Below are positions 10,517 to 21,795 of a DNA stretch of 64,000 bases, piece by piece; position 1 is the first letter of the stretch; each line of letters starts with the position of its first letter. The stretch spans positions 124,001-188,000 of the forward strand of contig NW_024881969.1 of assembly GCF_019059575.1 (NCBI RefSeq), in the 5' to 3' direction. The notes under the pieces are model-generated. The model was not told the origin of the DNA and made no database searches. It saw nothing but the letters and a program-made list of their open reading frames with translations. The stretch comes from Amphibalanus amphitrite (taxonomy: Eukaryota; Arthropoda; Thecostraca; Balanomorpha; Balanidae). The translations under genes and the position numbers were made by a program.

Positions 10517-11538
10517 GGGGAGAGCGGGGCCAGTTGAACCACTTTTTATATATTGACATGCACAGCGAGATCTAGTTGTCATATCGAAAAATGCACAATG
10601 CCATGAAAAAATATGCTCTTTTGGCTTTATTTTAAGATATGTAAAATTATGTTTCAAACATATTTTGCTGCCAAACGCATGCTTATAAAACAGCTCTACG
10701 CCCGTTTCAAATGACCCCGATGCGAGGGTCAATTGAACCAGCCCATGGGGTCAATTGCACCTATCCTTAACAATGGGATGTTTTCCTCTTTAAGGCCACT
10801 TTCTTAAGGAGATATTTTGTCCGGTTTACTTTTTCAAATGCTACATTCAATAGGTCATTGGAAAGTTAAAAGTGCAAAGCTCCTCATAATAGGTGACATA
10901 AAGTACATAGACTATGGTAAAATAGGCGGATGAGAAAAAATGAGAAATATATCAGGCTATAGTGTGCCTTAAAGCAAATTGCTGGAGAAAAAGGGTCAAA
11001 AATTGAGCTCTATTAAACTACTATTTCAGTTTAAAAGCTCATTTCAAAGGTGGACTATTTCCTTTAATGTTTACAGCCCCTGAACAATAACCATTGCAAA
11101 GGTCACCGGGGTCCATTGAAACGGCCTGTGGCCCTGTTTCAACTGACCCTAAGAGAAGTGTTTCAATTGACCCCATCCGCTCCCGCCATCTCGCACGCGC
11201 CGTAAAGCACATGTCAAACGAGCTGGAGGGACGGCATTATGCTGAATGAAGGGCCAAATAAGGTGTTATTCCGGAGCCAGGAGCTCTTCTTTAAGCAAAC
11301 AAAGGTATATGAGATATCACAAAATATTCATAAAAACGATTTCTCCCAAACGCCCCTCAAAAACACAAAAGCAAGTGTCAACTCAAAATTACCGTGCGTT
11401 TGCCGCCCAAACGCCGTTGACAAAGGAAGTGGTCGAGCGCGGATGCGCAGTGGTGTCGGCAACGCCATATGTTGCATACTGTTGAAAATAAAGCCATGTT
11501 TCATCTGACCCCGTGTTTCAACTGGCCCCGCTCTCCCC
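10517..11538. mobile_element. Non-autonomous TIR element, 1.02 kb, TA target duplication
   Basis: The left end begins GGGGAGAGCGGGGCCAGTTG and the right end is its reverse complement, about 22 bp of near-perfect TIR. TA dinucleotides at 10515-10516 and 11539-11540 fit a TA target duplication. Sub-terminal copies of GGTCAATTGAA-type words occur in both orientations (about 10730-10760 and 11105-11185), a common feature of transposase-binding regions. The interior has only short shadow ORFs, so it depends on a transposase elsewhere. Superfamily not assigned. Confidence 0.75.
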
Positions 11539-11540
11539 TA

Positions 11541-11942
11541 CTTATAATGAGAATGGACTTTGTTGCACACTTACACTGTTGGGTGTGCATCATGGCATTT
11601 TATCATGTTTGAATTGAGTACACACAAGTGTGTAAGAATATGTGCCTAAACTAGGGCGCATGCCTACATTGGCTGGGTTGCATGATATCATTTATTTGTG
11701 CATGGATGGATGGATTTGGATTTGTGGACATGGATTTGTGCATATCATTTATTTGTGTAAATGAGTGTGTAAGTGTGATGTGTGCATGATACTGTAATAT
11801 GCCACCCCATCTATTTGGCGGCTTGGGACCTTGGAGCGCCCGACAACAAGCCTCGCTTCGTTGTTTCAACCGATGAAACAGTCCTGACAGCTTTCACTAA
11901 CGTGTCAGTTTGTGGCCACCAGGTGCACCCTCTAAAACGATT
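11541..11942. other. Downstream of P-like transposase; simple repeats only
   Basis: Contains GGATGGATTTGGATTTGTGG-type simple repeats around 11700-11770 and no gene. Confidence 0.5.
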
Positions 11943-14900
11943 CTACTGGTTTCCGAATATGATCGTCTTGGTGAGCCTGTGTCGCGCGTGGACAGACCTC
12001 ACGGCCTCATTTGTCACCGTCTTCCCAAAGTCGTACAATCGTACTGTTATATACCTACCTACTAGCAGCTTTACAAGCTGGGTGAAGTGTCCCTCGTCCT
12101 CGAGGATCGCGAACATGTGGTCCTGGCTCTGCGGGAAGAGGCGCTCAGCGCTGTCGAGCGTTACTTCCTGCAGCACGGCAACCTGGATACGGAGACAGAG
12201 GTTCGCGATCCTGGTGACATCCATACACTTCCGGAAAGCCTTTAGGTGACGCTCTGCGCTTAGAATGATCTTGAGCGCAGATCGGGAAGGGACGATAAGG
12301 CCCCCGTTGTCACGGACTTTGATCAGCTCAATGAGCTCGGCTGGCGGAGGATCACGATCATTGGCTTGGATAGCCTCAATGCACTCAGCACAGCGCACAC
12401 GCTTTTCCTCCACCAACTTTCGACACACATAACCCGCGACGTAGGCAGTACAGTTTTGCAGGAAGTCTGATGGAACGGTTTGCCCTAGCACATGCTGCAC
12501 TACCGCAGGCATACCCGAATCAGCCTCAGGAGTCACTCCCCGACTCTTTGGACGACGCCACGTGAGCAGACCGTCGTCTTCCTCGTCACGCACACAATAG
12601 TTGCCCGAAAAGATCGGGGTTATAAAGTTATGTAAGATGAGCTTCCGCATTGCTTGTCTCAGGTGCGCTGCGTTTGGGTTGTTGTTAAGCCCACCCATCC
12701 GACGGATTCTCCCGAAGTGAAGCTCCAAGTGGTCCTGGGACATGCGATAAGGAAGAACAAATGAGAATCCAGCTTCCTGTAGCAGGAGCTCGCCGACGTC
12801 GATGGTGGTTTGGGATGCCAGCACGAGTCCCAGGATGGCGGTGTACCGCTTTGTCTGCAGTAGTGGTCGGCCATCCACAGTTGTCAGTCTCTGCAGCATG
12901 GCGGCGAACTCCTCCAATACCGCACGTCGAAACCTAAAACAGACACATAATATTATTTTAATACCCGCCACGAACTAGTCTTCTGCGTCACTTTCCTGTG
13001 CGAAAAGAGAGACGGAATGAAAGGGAGGGGAGGGCTAATGGCACAACAATATAACATGGTAACGAAGCCTGTGCCTGGTATTCGGCAAAACAAATATGTA
13101 CGACACCATAATAATTTTAAACGTAGTAGTCTATTTTCGGTGACATTCAAGAGATTAGATCTACTGCAGTTACTTTTTAATTACAGTAGGTAATTATACA
13201 ATAAAGTAATTGACAGTATTTATGACTTCTTTATTACGTTTCTATCGTCTTGGATATCTCTGAAAAACTATTCACTTTAATTTCAGTAGGTATTCTGAGG
13301 AAAAATACTTTCAACTATCAAGTCACAACTAACGTTAAACGTCACAACACAAAACAACGATGCAGCTTGCAATGCAAAAAACAGCGTCTTTATCAGTCAC
13401 GATGGCTGTGAACTCCAAAGTCCAAATGACGGCCGGGATGCTCGGAAAACCCGCGACACAGCTGCATGTCAAAACAGTATAACAATATCTTGGATAACCA
13501 GCCAAATAAAACAAAATGGTGGACCCCAAAATCCTATTACAGTGCACTTGCTGACAGCAATGCATAGCAGCACTGCAAGTTACTTACTCAAGGTTCTGAG
13601 GGGTGAGTGGAGCCTTGTAGCCCTTCCCAAATGGACTGCTGCCATTCATGAAGTCGAAAGCTCTGTCAACAGTTAGAAGGAACTTGGCAGTTGGACCAGC
13701 TTCCTCAAAGCCAGGATGCTCAGCATCTGCCAAGAAGTGCAGAGCCTTTCCAACAGAACTGCTGAAAACCTGTACAGCCAGCTTCACCTTCATCTTGTTT
13801 TGGCTGTACTCAACATGCTTCCGGGAGAGTTTGTTGCCAGCCCTGATGCCCTCCTCATGTTGCAGATCATACAGAGCCTGAAACCAAGTAAAGATCAAAA
13901 CAGTTAGAATAGGTGCATTTCATTGGATATCAACTCAAGAGTTCAGACCCCTCTTTGGTTTTCAGATTCTAATTGCATATCCAACTGCATGCTTGCAACA
14001 GTATTCATACAAAAGTTTGTAATGATTTAAAAAAAAATACTATGATGTAAAGTTAACAAAGATTTCAGTAACCTACATAATTCAAATTAAATTAGGCCAA
14101 AAATTCACACACCAACTTGTCTTGATGTGATGTATGTGCATGGCAGAGAGTGGAATGGAAGAAAACATGCTTAACGTAATGTTGACCCCTCCCATTATTA
14201 ATCTTACGCTAATCCAGCTCCCTTATGATTTGGACAGAAAGTATGAAATCTGTTAGGGTCACATATTCCCATCAGAAAAAACTTTGTTGCAACTGCAAAC
14301 AGACTCAGTTAAACCCACCTGTATATGCTTCCATGAGATCGTTTCTCCGTCTAGAAGGATGGTATGGTACTCGCCCAGTAGATTTCTGAGAAGCTTGATC
14401 ATGTGTACAACATCAAGCAGAATGTACACACGCTCCCCAGTAGATGGATGACTGAAGAAGTTTTTCACTTTGCCACCAGGTTTCAGTTTCTTGAAATCCA
14501 CAGAGGCACCCAAGTTGGTAAACATTGTGAGGTTGGCCTTCAGTCCATCAGCCACCATCACCCTCACAGTCAGTCCTGCTTCAGCCAGTTCACAGAGTAC
14601 ACTCTGAGAGTTCTGCCAGTGTTTCACTTGATGCATGGTTCATTAAGTAGTAGGCCACTGGATGGCGCCACTGGCCCTTGAGGCCCACAGCCATGAACAT
14701 GAGAGCTCACTTGTTGCTAGTGTACCATCCTCAACATCTCCTGCACCAAGGTCAACATGACCTACAAACTTGTCCTCGGTGTGACGACTGTAGACTGCTG
14801 CCTTTCTGATGGACATCTCATCAACCATGAGAGAACAGTTTGGATCAATCTTTCCAGCCTTGACAAGTTCCTTCAGCTTTGAGGTTACCTCGGTTAGGAT

Positions 14901-15140
14901 TCCAACATTGCAGTCCACACTCCGTGTCCATTCCTTCATCGATGACTTGCTGGGTAAGGCAAAATTTTTGGCAAGAAAGCTGTAGGCACGGGGCGAGTAG
15001 TAGTTGATGGTCAAACAGAACCGGCGGATCTCATCTGAGTACCGGCGACCTTGCTTCTTCCTTGAGGCATTCACAACTTCATTTTGAAACTCGCTCTTGA
15101 AGAAGAGCGAGTTGAAGAAGGCGTAAGCCGAAAGCTCCTC
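11943..15140 (-). pseudogene. P-element/THAP9-like transposase gene with introns, frameshifted
   Basis: Three coding blocks are read on the minus strand. Exon 1, about 15140-14319, carries YSPRAYSFLAKNFALPSKSS, LMVDEMSIRKA and VMVADGLKANLT text typical of P transposases. It contains two single-base-type frameshifts, near 14705 and 14595. Exon 2, 13877-13588, has LQHEEGIRAGNKLSRKH. Exon 3, 12933-11943, has MSQDHLELHFGRIRRMGG and a normal-looking end at KTIIFGNQ. Splice sites are GT/AG: donor GTGGGT and acceptor TTTCAG for intron 1, donor GTAAGT and acceptor TTTTAG for intron 2. Phases agree across both joins (0, then 2). The N-terminal THAP domain was not found in the 1 kb upstream. The family cuts and pastes P-type elements; this copy needs frameshift repair to work, so it is called a pseudogene. 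Confidence 0.8.
13589..13877 (-). CDS. Exon 2 of the P-like transposase
   Basis: A clean 290-bp exon (lower boundary 13588) bounded by acceptor TTTGGTTTCAG above 13877 and donor GTAAGT below. It encodes the ALYDLQHEEG to PLTPQNLE segment. Splicing to exon 3 completes the GA-G codon (Glu), which supports the intron as real rather than a chance gap. Flanking introns of about 440 and 650 bp contain no other gene. Confidence 0.75.
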
Positions 15141-15747
15141 GAGATTATCTGGCCTTTTTTAAGATTTTTGATTTTAATTATGAGAGTACGGTTACTTTTT
15201 TTATTATATTTTTAAGTATGTCTATGTCTCTCAAAACAGTGCTCACAACAATTCAGACTTAGGTAAGTTATGTTCGATTTCAGGCGTCTTTCCGAAACCT
15301 GCTTCTCAATACGTTCATCTGGCCACTAGGATGCATAACGTTTAGCTTCGCTCACCCCGATCGCAGGCTTTTTTCTGACGATCCGTTTTATGCACTGAGT
15401 CGGCAATTCTTCCATTGTCAAAATTTTTAGTCATTAAAACTTGATAACCAACACAAGCAGCGTCGCACTTTCACCCACCCAAAAAAAAAGATCACAAGAC
15501 AACACGATTGGCTGCAGCGGGAAGGACAACAGACGTTTATGGCCAGCCTGCATAGGCGCCTATCACCCGTGACGGCAGCGAATTATCGAACCGCGGCACA
15601 GCAGCATCAACTAAGCCGGCAGCATTTCTGGCGACCGGGGAGGCACCGATTGGCCGGGATAAACGTCGTAAAACCGAGCAATGTTACACCTGACATGTAC
15701 CAGTCACCTGAGCTGTAAAAGGAAAAATGAAGGGGGCATTCACTAAC

Positions 15748-16252
15748 CTGCTCGAGCATAAGCTTCAGGCAGATCAGAAGATGATTCACCCATGGCACGA
15801 CCTTCTAGGGCGGCGGCTGAATTTCTTCCAGGCGGTACATCTCCACCACCACTGGCCGCACGATATCGATCGCGCACACCAGATCAGCGGCAAAGTCATC
15901 GCCACAGACCTGGTACTCCAGCTCACTGAAGATGTCGTCGGTGTTGTGTCGCATGTCTCCGTGGTCGTAAAGCGCTTTGATGTACGTTGGAAACATGGAG
16001 CAAGTGGTCTCGTATGCAGCGTAGTTGGAGCTTGTGAACCGTGTCGCACTGAAGGCTTTGGCTGACAGGGTCTTCACACCCAGTTCGCTGCCGACAGGCT
16101 GCACAGCCGCGTGCATTTTTCCGCGTCCTAGCTGAGTGTGGAACGCGGCGCAGCGGCATCAGAGTATCGCTGTCTTTCAGTGCATCCTTCACTGCAAGAT
16201 CCATCCAGTGAGCGGCATCCCAAAGGACGGCGTACCACTTGGGCTCCTCCAC
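15748..16252 (-). pseudogene. hAT-type (ZNF862/KIAA1586-like) transposase fragment
   Basis: Two overlapping minus frames give the middle of a hAT-like transposase. The first has VLWDAAHWMDLAVKDALKDS, then after a frameshift near 16120 comes ELGVKTLSAKAFSATRFTSS and FSELEYQVCGDDFAADLV. The frame then meets a TAG followed in frame by KVVPWVNHLLICLKLMLEQ, consistent with a Trp-to-stop change. It ends at a plausible donor (CAG/GTTAGT) at 15748. The catalytic triad is not complete in this piece. The matching C-terminal dimerisation domain occurs only upstream (17224-17400), i.e. in the wrong order for one gene, so at least two copies or a rearrangement are involved. A related N-terminal piece lies at 57279-57674. 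Confidence 0.6.
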
Positions 16253-16355
16253 TCATTCGCCCAAAATAGTGGTAGTAAACCCCCGGCTTTGGTACTGACC
16301 GTCCCCGCTGACACCCACCCAGTACTGCTTGTCGACTGAAGGCAGGTGTGCACAG

Positions 16356-16500
16356 GGTTGTTAAAAACCCAGGGTTTTTGGTGAAAAACCCAAAAACCCT
16401 GGGTTTTTGCAAAAACCCAGGGTTTTTCATGGGTTTTTGGTGGGTTTTTGGTGTTTTTGGTGGGTTTTTCATGTTTTTTTTGTGGGTTTTTGATATTACT
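16356..16500. repeat. Palindromic AACCC/GGGTT minisatellite
   Basis: Alternating AAAACCCAGGGTTTTT palindromes pass into GGGTTTTTGGT repeats. Every unit can fold back on itself. It sits directly upstream of the hAT fragment. ORFs crossing it on both strands are repeat artefacts. Confidence 0.8.
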
Positions 16501-17223
16501 GGAGGCTTTTTGATATTTTTGTTCACACTTTGGTTGTTTTAGCTGTGATGTTTCATTAGGTTCTAGGGTGGACCTCCAGCAGGTAGCATTGTGTGCTATG
16601 CACTTAGGTATGTAATCTCCAGTGCAGAAGGTACTTCCATGATGATGCACTGGTCATTCTGCCATCGTCGATGGCACTGTCGAGCAGTGGTGGTAATCAA
16701 ATCAGTTATTGATATAATAGCCCGTTTTAAAGTATCATAGAGTGAATGAGCTTATGTTCACCATCACCATTATCTACGTATTATAAATGATTTATACAGA
16801 AGGATACGAGCTGCAAAGACACTTGTTCTTGCACTTATGATGAGCGCCAAACTGACTCTCTTCCTTGTTGCATTGTTGCTTCCTAAGGTAGCCTTACACT
16901 ATCGCCTTTCACTCGAATCATTGCTCGGCATGGTTCTGTTTCTAAAAATGAAGGGAGTTAACAACAGCATGCCTTTGTCATAACATTTTTATTTCAAAGA
17001 AAACACAATCTTACTTGACAAATAACAAATTGCAATAGCTGCTCGACGGTGGCAACTGGCATCTGGGCATAAACGAGAATAAAACACTGGCGTGAAAGTG
17101 GCGCGCTGGCCAAACAGACGCGGGATAACGGCATGACTGCCCTCACTCACGATCTATGTATATAGTGTGACGACGATGCGATTGCGGGCGTCGGGGGAGT
17201 GCCACGGACCCGGCACTCGGCTC

Positions 17224-17400
17224 TCACTCCCAGTCATCGTCGGTCGGGGAGCGTAGCATCCTGTAACACTTGACCAGCTTGGCTGCCTTCTCATTGCCGA
17301 GCTGGTTGCGAATCTTGCTCTGCACAAGGCCGAAGGAGCTGAAGAGACGCTCTATGGAGGCAGAACTTGTCGGGAGCCGGTGTAGTCGCGACATCAGTTC
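17224..17400 (-). pseudogene. hAT C-terminal dimerisation domain fragment
   Basis: About 57 codons from ATG at 17394 to TGA at 17224 encode LPTSSASIERLFSSFGLVQS followed by KIRNQLGNEKAAKLVKCYRM, the classic C-terminal hAT dimerisation block. It is shorter than the usual domain and the upstream part is absent or in an unseen exon. The reading frame itself is clean. It is too short to have been reported by a long-ORF search. Confidence 0.7.
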
Positions 17401-17879
17401 GTTACATCATAATTACATCAGTTCAATACATAAATCTTAAAAAGAAAATTTAAGCTAGTTCAGAGAGAGACACTTTTATGTGTGGCAGCAGTTTTTATCG
17501 TATGATTCGTATGGAAACTGTCTGGGATTTAAAACTTTACAAGAGTGGAAAAAGTTACCCCGGCCGCGCCGGGGTTGGCTGAAAGTTACCCCGGCCACGG
17601 CCACGGCCGGGGTGGCCGGGGTAGGTTCTCCACCCATGGCCGCTCTCACTTGGTATACAAATGAAGTTTACTATGTAACATAATGAATGTTTTCAAGTGA
17701 CACGTCGGCAAAGTAAGATATGTTCCTAAGACATCAATAAGTAAAATGAAGTAGTTTCAGCTAACAACCAGTGAAAATCTAAACGGAGGCGGTGCTTCGT
17801 GTGAACCACGGAATATATAGTCTACGACAGTCGTAGACTGTCGTCAGCTCAATGTTTTGCATCAATCAGAAGTGGTAGG
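17401..17879. other. No gene; GC-rich CCCCGGCC microrepeat
   Basis: At about 17547-17625 there are tandem GTTACCCCGGCCACGGCC-type words. The remainder is unremarkable, with no ORF supported. Confidence 0.4.
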
Positions 17880-18435
17880 AATTCGCACATGCGTACGTGC
17901 GACGTGCATACCACAAAGTGCTATTTGTGACCCTGCTGTAACTCGGCAACGACTGGGCCGATCGTGCTCAAATTTGGTACGTTCATAGAGACCCACCAGC
18001 TAAGAGGTTTGCACCAATCAAAAGTGGGATGCGTGCGCACGTTCGCACGTGCCACGTGCACCCCCCCCCCAATCCCTTTGTTATATCTCGACAACCATAC
18101 GGCCGATTGTGCTGAAATTTGGTACGCATTAGTCAAAGGTGGGATGCATACGCGCGTGCCATGTGCCACGTGCACAAGCCTTCACAATTACATTCCTTTA
18201 TTTCGACATCCACTTGACCGATCGTGCTCAAATTTGGTATGCACATTGAGATTCACCAGCTAAGGGGTTTGGACTATTCAAAAGAGGATGCATTCGCACA
18301 TGCGCACGTGCCACGTGCACAACGTCTCAAAAGATCATCTTGCTGTATCTTGACAAGCACTCAGGTCCGATTGTGCTTAAATTTGGTATGTAGGTGGAGA
18401 CTAAACAGCTTATTCGGTTCCTTTGCGCCCTTTCG
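17880..18435. repeat. Tandem satellite, four units of about 115-145 bp
   Basis: Four imperfect units each carry CGATCGTGCTCAAATTTGGT (or a close variant) and, in three of them, an ACGTGCCACGTGCAC palindromic block. Units differ by indels and about 15-25% substitutions as judged by eye. No coding role is assigned. A 10-bp C tract lies at about 18061-18070. Confidence 0.8.
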
Positions 18436-19126
18436 TTAATCGCCCAAAAGGCGTCTTACTGGTGAATATATGAATATATGATGGGCGGCTGAATTACAGC
18501 CTGCGCTTCTGTATGTTTTGCAGTTTTTAGAAAAAGGCAATAAGCTAATGTCACAACATGTCATAATTAACCAAAGTGGTCAATCGCTAACCACATACCA
18601 TTTCATGCCATGGTGGCGTAACGCGCCAGGTATCTCTGGACACTGTCGTTGCCGATATCGGTGACAGTAGTAAGTGTAGCAGCTGGACGGTGCAGTTGAT
18701 TTTCAGCTTGCTGATCTAACTCGTCCCCCCACGTCAGCCAGATCAGCGTTGGAGAGCACCTCGCCTGCAAGTAAAACAAAGAAAGAGAAGAACTTAAAAT
18801 TCGCGAAATGAGATGACACTGTCTCACTGCATCAACTGTGTGTGTGCGTATGCGTGCGTGCGTGCGTTTTTGGTTATAAGTATGACAAACAGGCTCTAAA
18901 CCTAAACTTGACATACAAAGCAATGAAACATTAAATGCAGCAATGAAACAAAGCAATCAAACATTTTAGCACAGTAGTTAGCCAGCGCACCAAAGCCCCA
19001 AAGCCTTTGCAAAACAGACAGTAATGGGAAAAATCAATTCATTTTCTAAAGGAGGACCACCAATCTATAAGAAATCCCATTCATCATATTCCGTACACCA
19101 TCTTTGATCCTAGCCCGTTATTATGC

Positions 19127-19699
19127 TTACCACCACAGACTTTTGATTACTGATACAGTATTGGTTACAAAGGGAAGGATAAATGCTGACAGTCTTACGG
19201 TGAGAATGGACCGACGAATCTCTCGCCGCATGTCATCCACGTCTAGAGGAGTATCGCTGGCGACGCCGATCGCCGCCGCGCGGGCGTGCCAGCAGACGTG
19301 AACGCCGCAGGAGTGGGAGTCGGTCTGACGCGGCACATTGCTTGGTAGCACCACGATCCAGTCAGCCCAGTTCTGAGGTCCATCCTCAACATCCTCAAGG
19401 AGCTGCTGTGTCAGGCCGATGACATCGCTGTCAGGTGACCATCCCAGAGAGTCCAGGTATGCGATCCGTTTTTGGGCTCGCAGCACAACGATCAGCGCCC
19501 AGTGCATGCCACTCTTGTTCAGCGGCATCAGCCAAACGTTAGCGCTGTCGGCACCGCACCTTCGCAGAGTTTGACACCTTTGTTCGCGTCTGGGCATCGT
19601 CCGCATCACTGGCAGCCAGAATACGGAGAACGCGACAGCAAGTCCACCGGATTCAGACGCAAGGACTGACATGTAGGCATTGATAACTTCGTCGTCCAA
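19127..19699 (-). CDS. Ulp1-like peptidase domain (part of the gene above)
   Basis: The densest coding block of the locus, with the His, Asp, Gln and Cys landmarks of peptidase family C48 in the right order and spacing. Translation beyond the donor at 19199 (VRLSAFILPF onward) is probably intronic. No ATG starts the domain: the first codons are CTG TTG GAC GAC. The domain is therefore expected to be translated as part of the longer protein. Confidence 0.65.
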   Translation of the reverse strand: MDDEVINAYMSVLASESGGLAVAFSVFWLPVMRTMPRREQRCQTLRRCGADSANVWLMPLNKSGMHWALIVVLRAQKRIAYLDSLGWSPDSDVIGLTQQLLEDVEDGPQNWADWIVVLPSNVPRQTDSHSCGVHVCWHARAAAIGVASDTPLDVDDMRREIRRSILTVRLSAFILPFVTNTVSVIKSLWW

Positions 19700-19764
19700 C
19701 AGTCCGTTGTCATCCAGGGTCGCAAGACTTCTCTGAGTAATCTGAGCTCGGACGACCGGCCCTG

Positions 19765-20410
19765 CGACACCATTGGGCGGCGCTGGACCTCTGATGGCCG
19801 GCGCTGGACCTCGGATGACCGGCGCTGGACCTCGGATGGCCGGCGCGGCACCTCGGACGACCAGCCGTGGGACTCCAGTGGCCGGCGCTGGACCTCAGAT
19901 GGCCGGCGCTGCGACTCCAGCGGCCGGCGCTGCGCCTCGGATGACCGGCACTGGACCTCGGATGGCTGGCGCTGGACGTCGGATCGCCGGCGCTGGACCT
20001 CGGGTGGCAGGCGCTGCACCTCGGACGACCAGCCGTGTGACTCCAGTGGGCGGCGCTGGACCTCGGATGGCCGGCGCTGCACCTCGGGCGACCAGCCGTG
20101 CGACTAAAGTGGGTGGCGCTGCACCTCGGATGGCCGGCACTGGACGTCGGATGGCCGGCGCTGGACGTCGGATGGCCGGCGCTGGACCTCGGGTGGCAGG
20201 CGCTGCACCTCGGACGACCAGCCGTGGGACTCCAGTGGCCGGCGCTGGACCTCGGGTGGCAGGCGCTGCACCTCGGACGACCAGCCGTGTGACTCCAGTG
20301 GCCGGGGCTGGACGTCGGATGGCCGGCGCTGGACCTCGGGTGGCCGGCGCTGCGACTCCAGTGGGCGGCGCTGGACCTCGGAAGACCGGCGCTGCGACTC
20401 CAGCTGCTCG
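19765..20410. repeat. 21-bp coding minisatellite
   Basis: About 30 units of GGCGCTGGACCTCGGATGGC-type sequence, 21 bp (7 codons) each, with interspersed variants. Because the period is a multiple of three, at least four frames on both strands stay open. Only the minus frame that joins to the Ulp1 domain is likely to be real. Confidence 0.85.
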
Positions 20411-21044
20411 TTTGGTTCCTTCTTGTGGGAAGCCACAGTCAGCTAGTGCACTGGGCGGAGTCGTTCGCGCATACCAGGAGGGCTTCTGACCATTCGGGTT
20501 CCTCTTTGCCCAGGACTCCTCCTGGCCTTCCGGGTTCACTAGCGGTGCCTCTATCCGCTTCTTGCCCCTTGGGGCTGGGCGGCTTGGGATGCCATCTTCC
20601 TTGACACGAGCGGCGGTGTCCTTCAGCAGGCATCTGACGAAGTCAGCCACATGAAGACGAGTGCGTCCCTGGAGCAGCTGGCGTTTCACGACGCGCATGT
20701 GAGATTCCACAGCCGCATTTGATGCGACTGTGCTAGCCAGCAGGCGACTCCAGAGCGGGAGTCGCCAGAGCAGAGCCACAGGCGCACATCAGAGTGCATC
20801 ATGCTAATTTCAGCACAAATTCATTAAATGATTGTATATTTCTATACTCAGCGGAAGAACCACTTTGTGATCTGTGTCATAGAGTTGGTACTGTTATGGG
20901 CAAATGTTTTCATCTCGAACGATAGCGTCCCGAAGGACTTGAATGACATTGAATGAAGGGATCTGCTGGTGTGTGTGCTCTTCAGAGACATAAGTTTTTG
21001 CCGTGATGATGTCAAGAAGGTAATGCCTGATATACGGCTTTGAC

Positions 21045-21795
21045 TGATTTTGGAACCTGGATGGAAACTTTACATATACTGCAGAACACCTTGAGGATGG
21101 CCTCCTGATATTCATTTGGATGTGTGCCGTCCACTTGTAAGTCTTCGTCTCCAAATGCGTGAAACTTGAGTGTTGTCCTTTGTCCAGGATAGCACGAAAC
21201 CATGGCGCATTTGCAGCCCTCGCCCTCTAGTGTACCTGGAACAGTCAAACAGAGTGTAAGTGCTAATCCTCCACCAGCGGCACCGAGGTGAAAAACCGGT
21301 CCATGGTGACGCTGCGGCCGGTGCCGGCCACCTCCTGGGCCATGTACTTCACCATTTCCGGCACCGATTCGAAGTAGGTGGCCGGTGGTGACTGTTCGGG
21401 CGCGGCCTGTACGGCCACATCTTTCACATGTAGCGAGGCTGGCGTCCTTCACCGTCCGGTTTAGTAGACCGTACTTGCCCGGTTCACTGGGCATGTTCAT
21501 CTTGAACGGGCACCTGCTCCTGAACCGAACTCTCGTCGAGCGTCAAACACTGGGACGGTTTGAAGTGTCAACGAAAGTTTTGATCCATCTCGTCGAACAA
21601 ACCTCTGATGTGACACAGTCTGTCACCTGGTGGGCGCTCCTTCCTCGTCTCTTTGTCGTGAATTAAATTATCTTGAGTTCAGGTAAATCATAGCCATATA
21701 TGGCTATGATTTTGGAACCCGAGTGGAAGCTTACTACTGCAGAACACCTTGAGGATGGCCTCCTGGTACTCATTTGGATGTGTGCCGTCCACAAA
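21045..21795. repeat. Diverged direct duplication of about 85 bp, 660 bp apart
   Basis: The segment at about 21050-21133 (CTGCAGAACACCTTGAGGAT, then GATGTGTGCCGTCCAC) recurs at about 21712-21793 with a few substitutions. The piggyBac relic lies between the copies. On the minus strand both encode GTHPNEYQEAILKVF-type text, but I do not recognise the family. Confidence 0.6.
21264..21610 (-). pseudogene. piggyBac-like transposase fragment
   Basis: Minus-strand frames give RFRSRCPFKMNMPSEPGKYG, then after a frameshift VAGTGRSVTMDRFFTSVPLV. Both are diagnostic of the piggyBac DDE domain region. Upstream, a TLDESS segment in another frame matches the preceding part of the same domain. Three frames are needed over about 350 bp and the rest of the protein (about 500-600 residues in the family) is missing, so it is a dead fragment. 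Confidence 0.65.

Larger units (their letters stand above)
18603..20785 (-). pseudogene. Transposase-tail plus Ulp1/SENP (C48) cysteine peptidase gene with coding repeats
   Basis: The minus frame from about 20785 encodes SNAAVESHMRVVKRQLLQGR and FVRCLLKDTAARVKEDG, a transposase C-terminal type of segment. It runs through a 7-residue repeat (RGPAPAI type, 21 bp) into AQITQRSLATLDDNGLLDDE and a Ulp1-like peptidase domain. Catalytic-type residues are visible: His in SGMHWALIV, Asp in IAYLDSLGW, and Gln/Cys in PRQTDSHSCGVHVCW. The exon ends at donor ACC/GTAAGA (19199). A final exon at 18764-18603 follows acceptor TTACTTGCAG, phase 0. One in-frame TGA at 19895-19897 lies in the repeat, apparently a CGA-to-TGA change, and is the only stop seen from 20785 to 19199. 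The enzyme class removes SUMO-type modifiers. Peptidase-transposase associations are known in large DNA transposons. The upstream end was not found. Confidence 0.6.

Noticed and set aside
16128..16650. Overlapping minus ORFs rich in KNPKNPG and KTHQKP
   Set aside because: Translations of the AACCC/GGGTT minisatellite.
17880..18435. CRISPR-like array
   Set aside because: Units are about 115-145 bp, diverged throughout, with no short identical repeat and unique-spacer pattern, and the context is eukaryotic.
19773..20489. 238-codon plus-strand ORF (MGGAGPLMAGAG-type repeats)
   Set aside because: It is a by-product of the 21-bp minisatellite, which keeps several frames open. The minus frame joined to the Ulp1 domain is the coding one.
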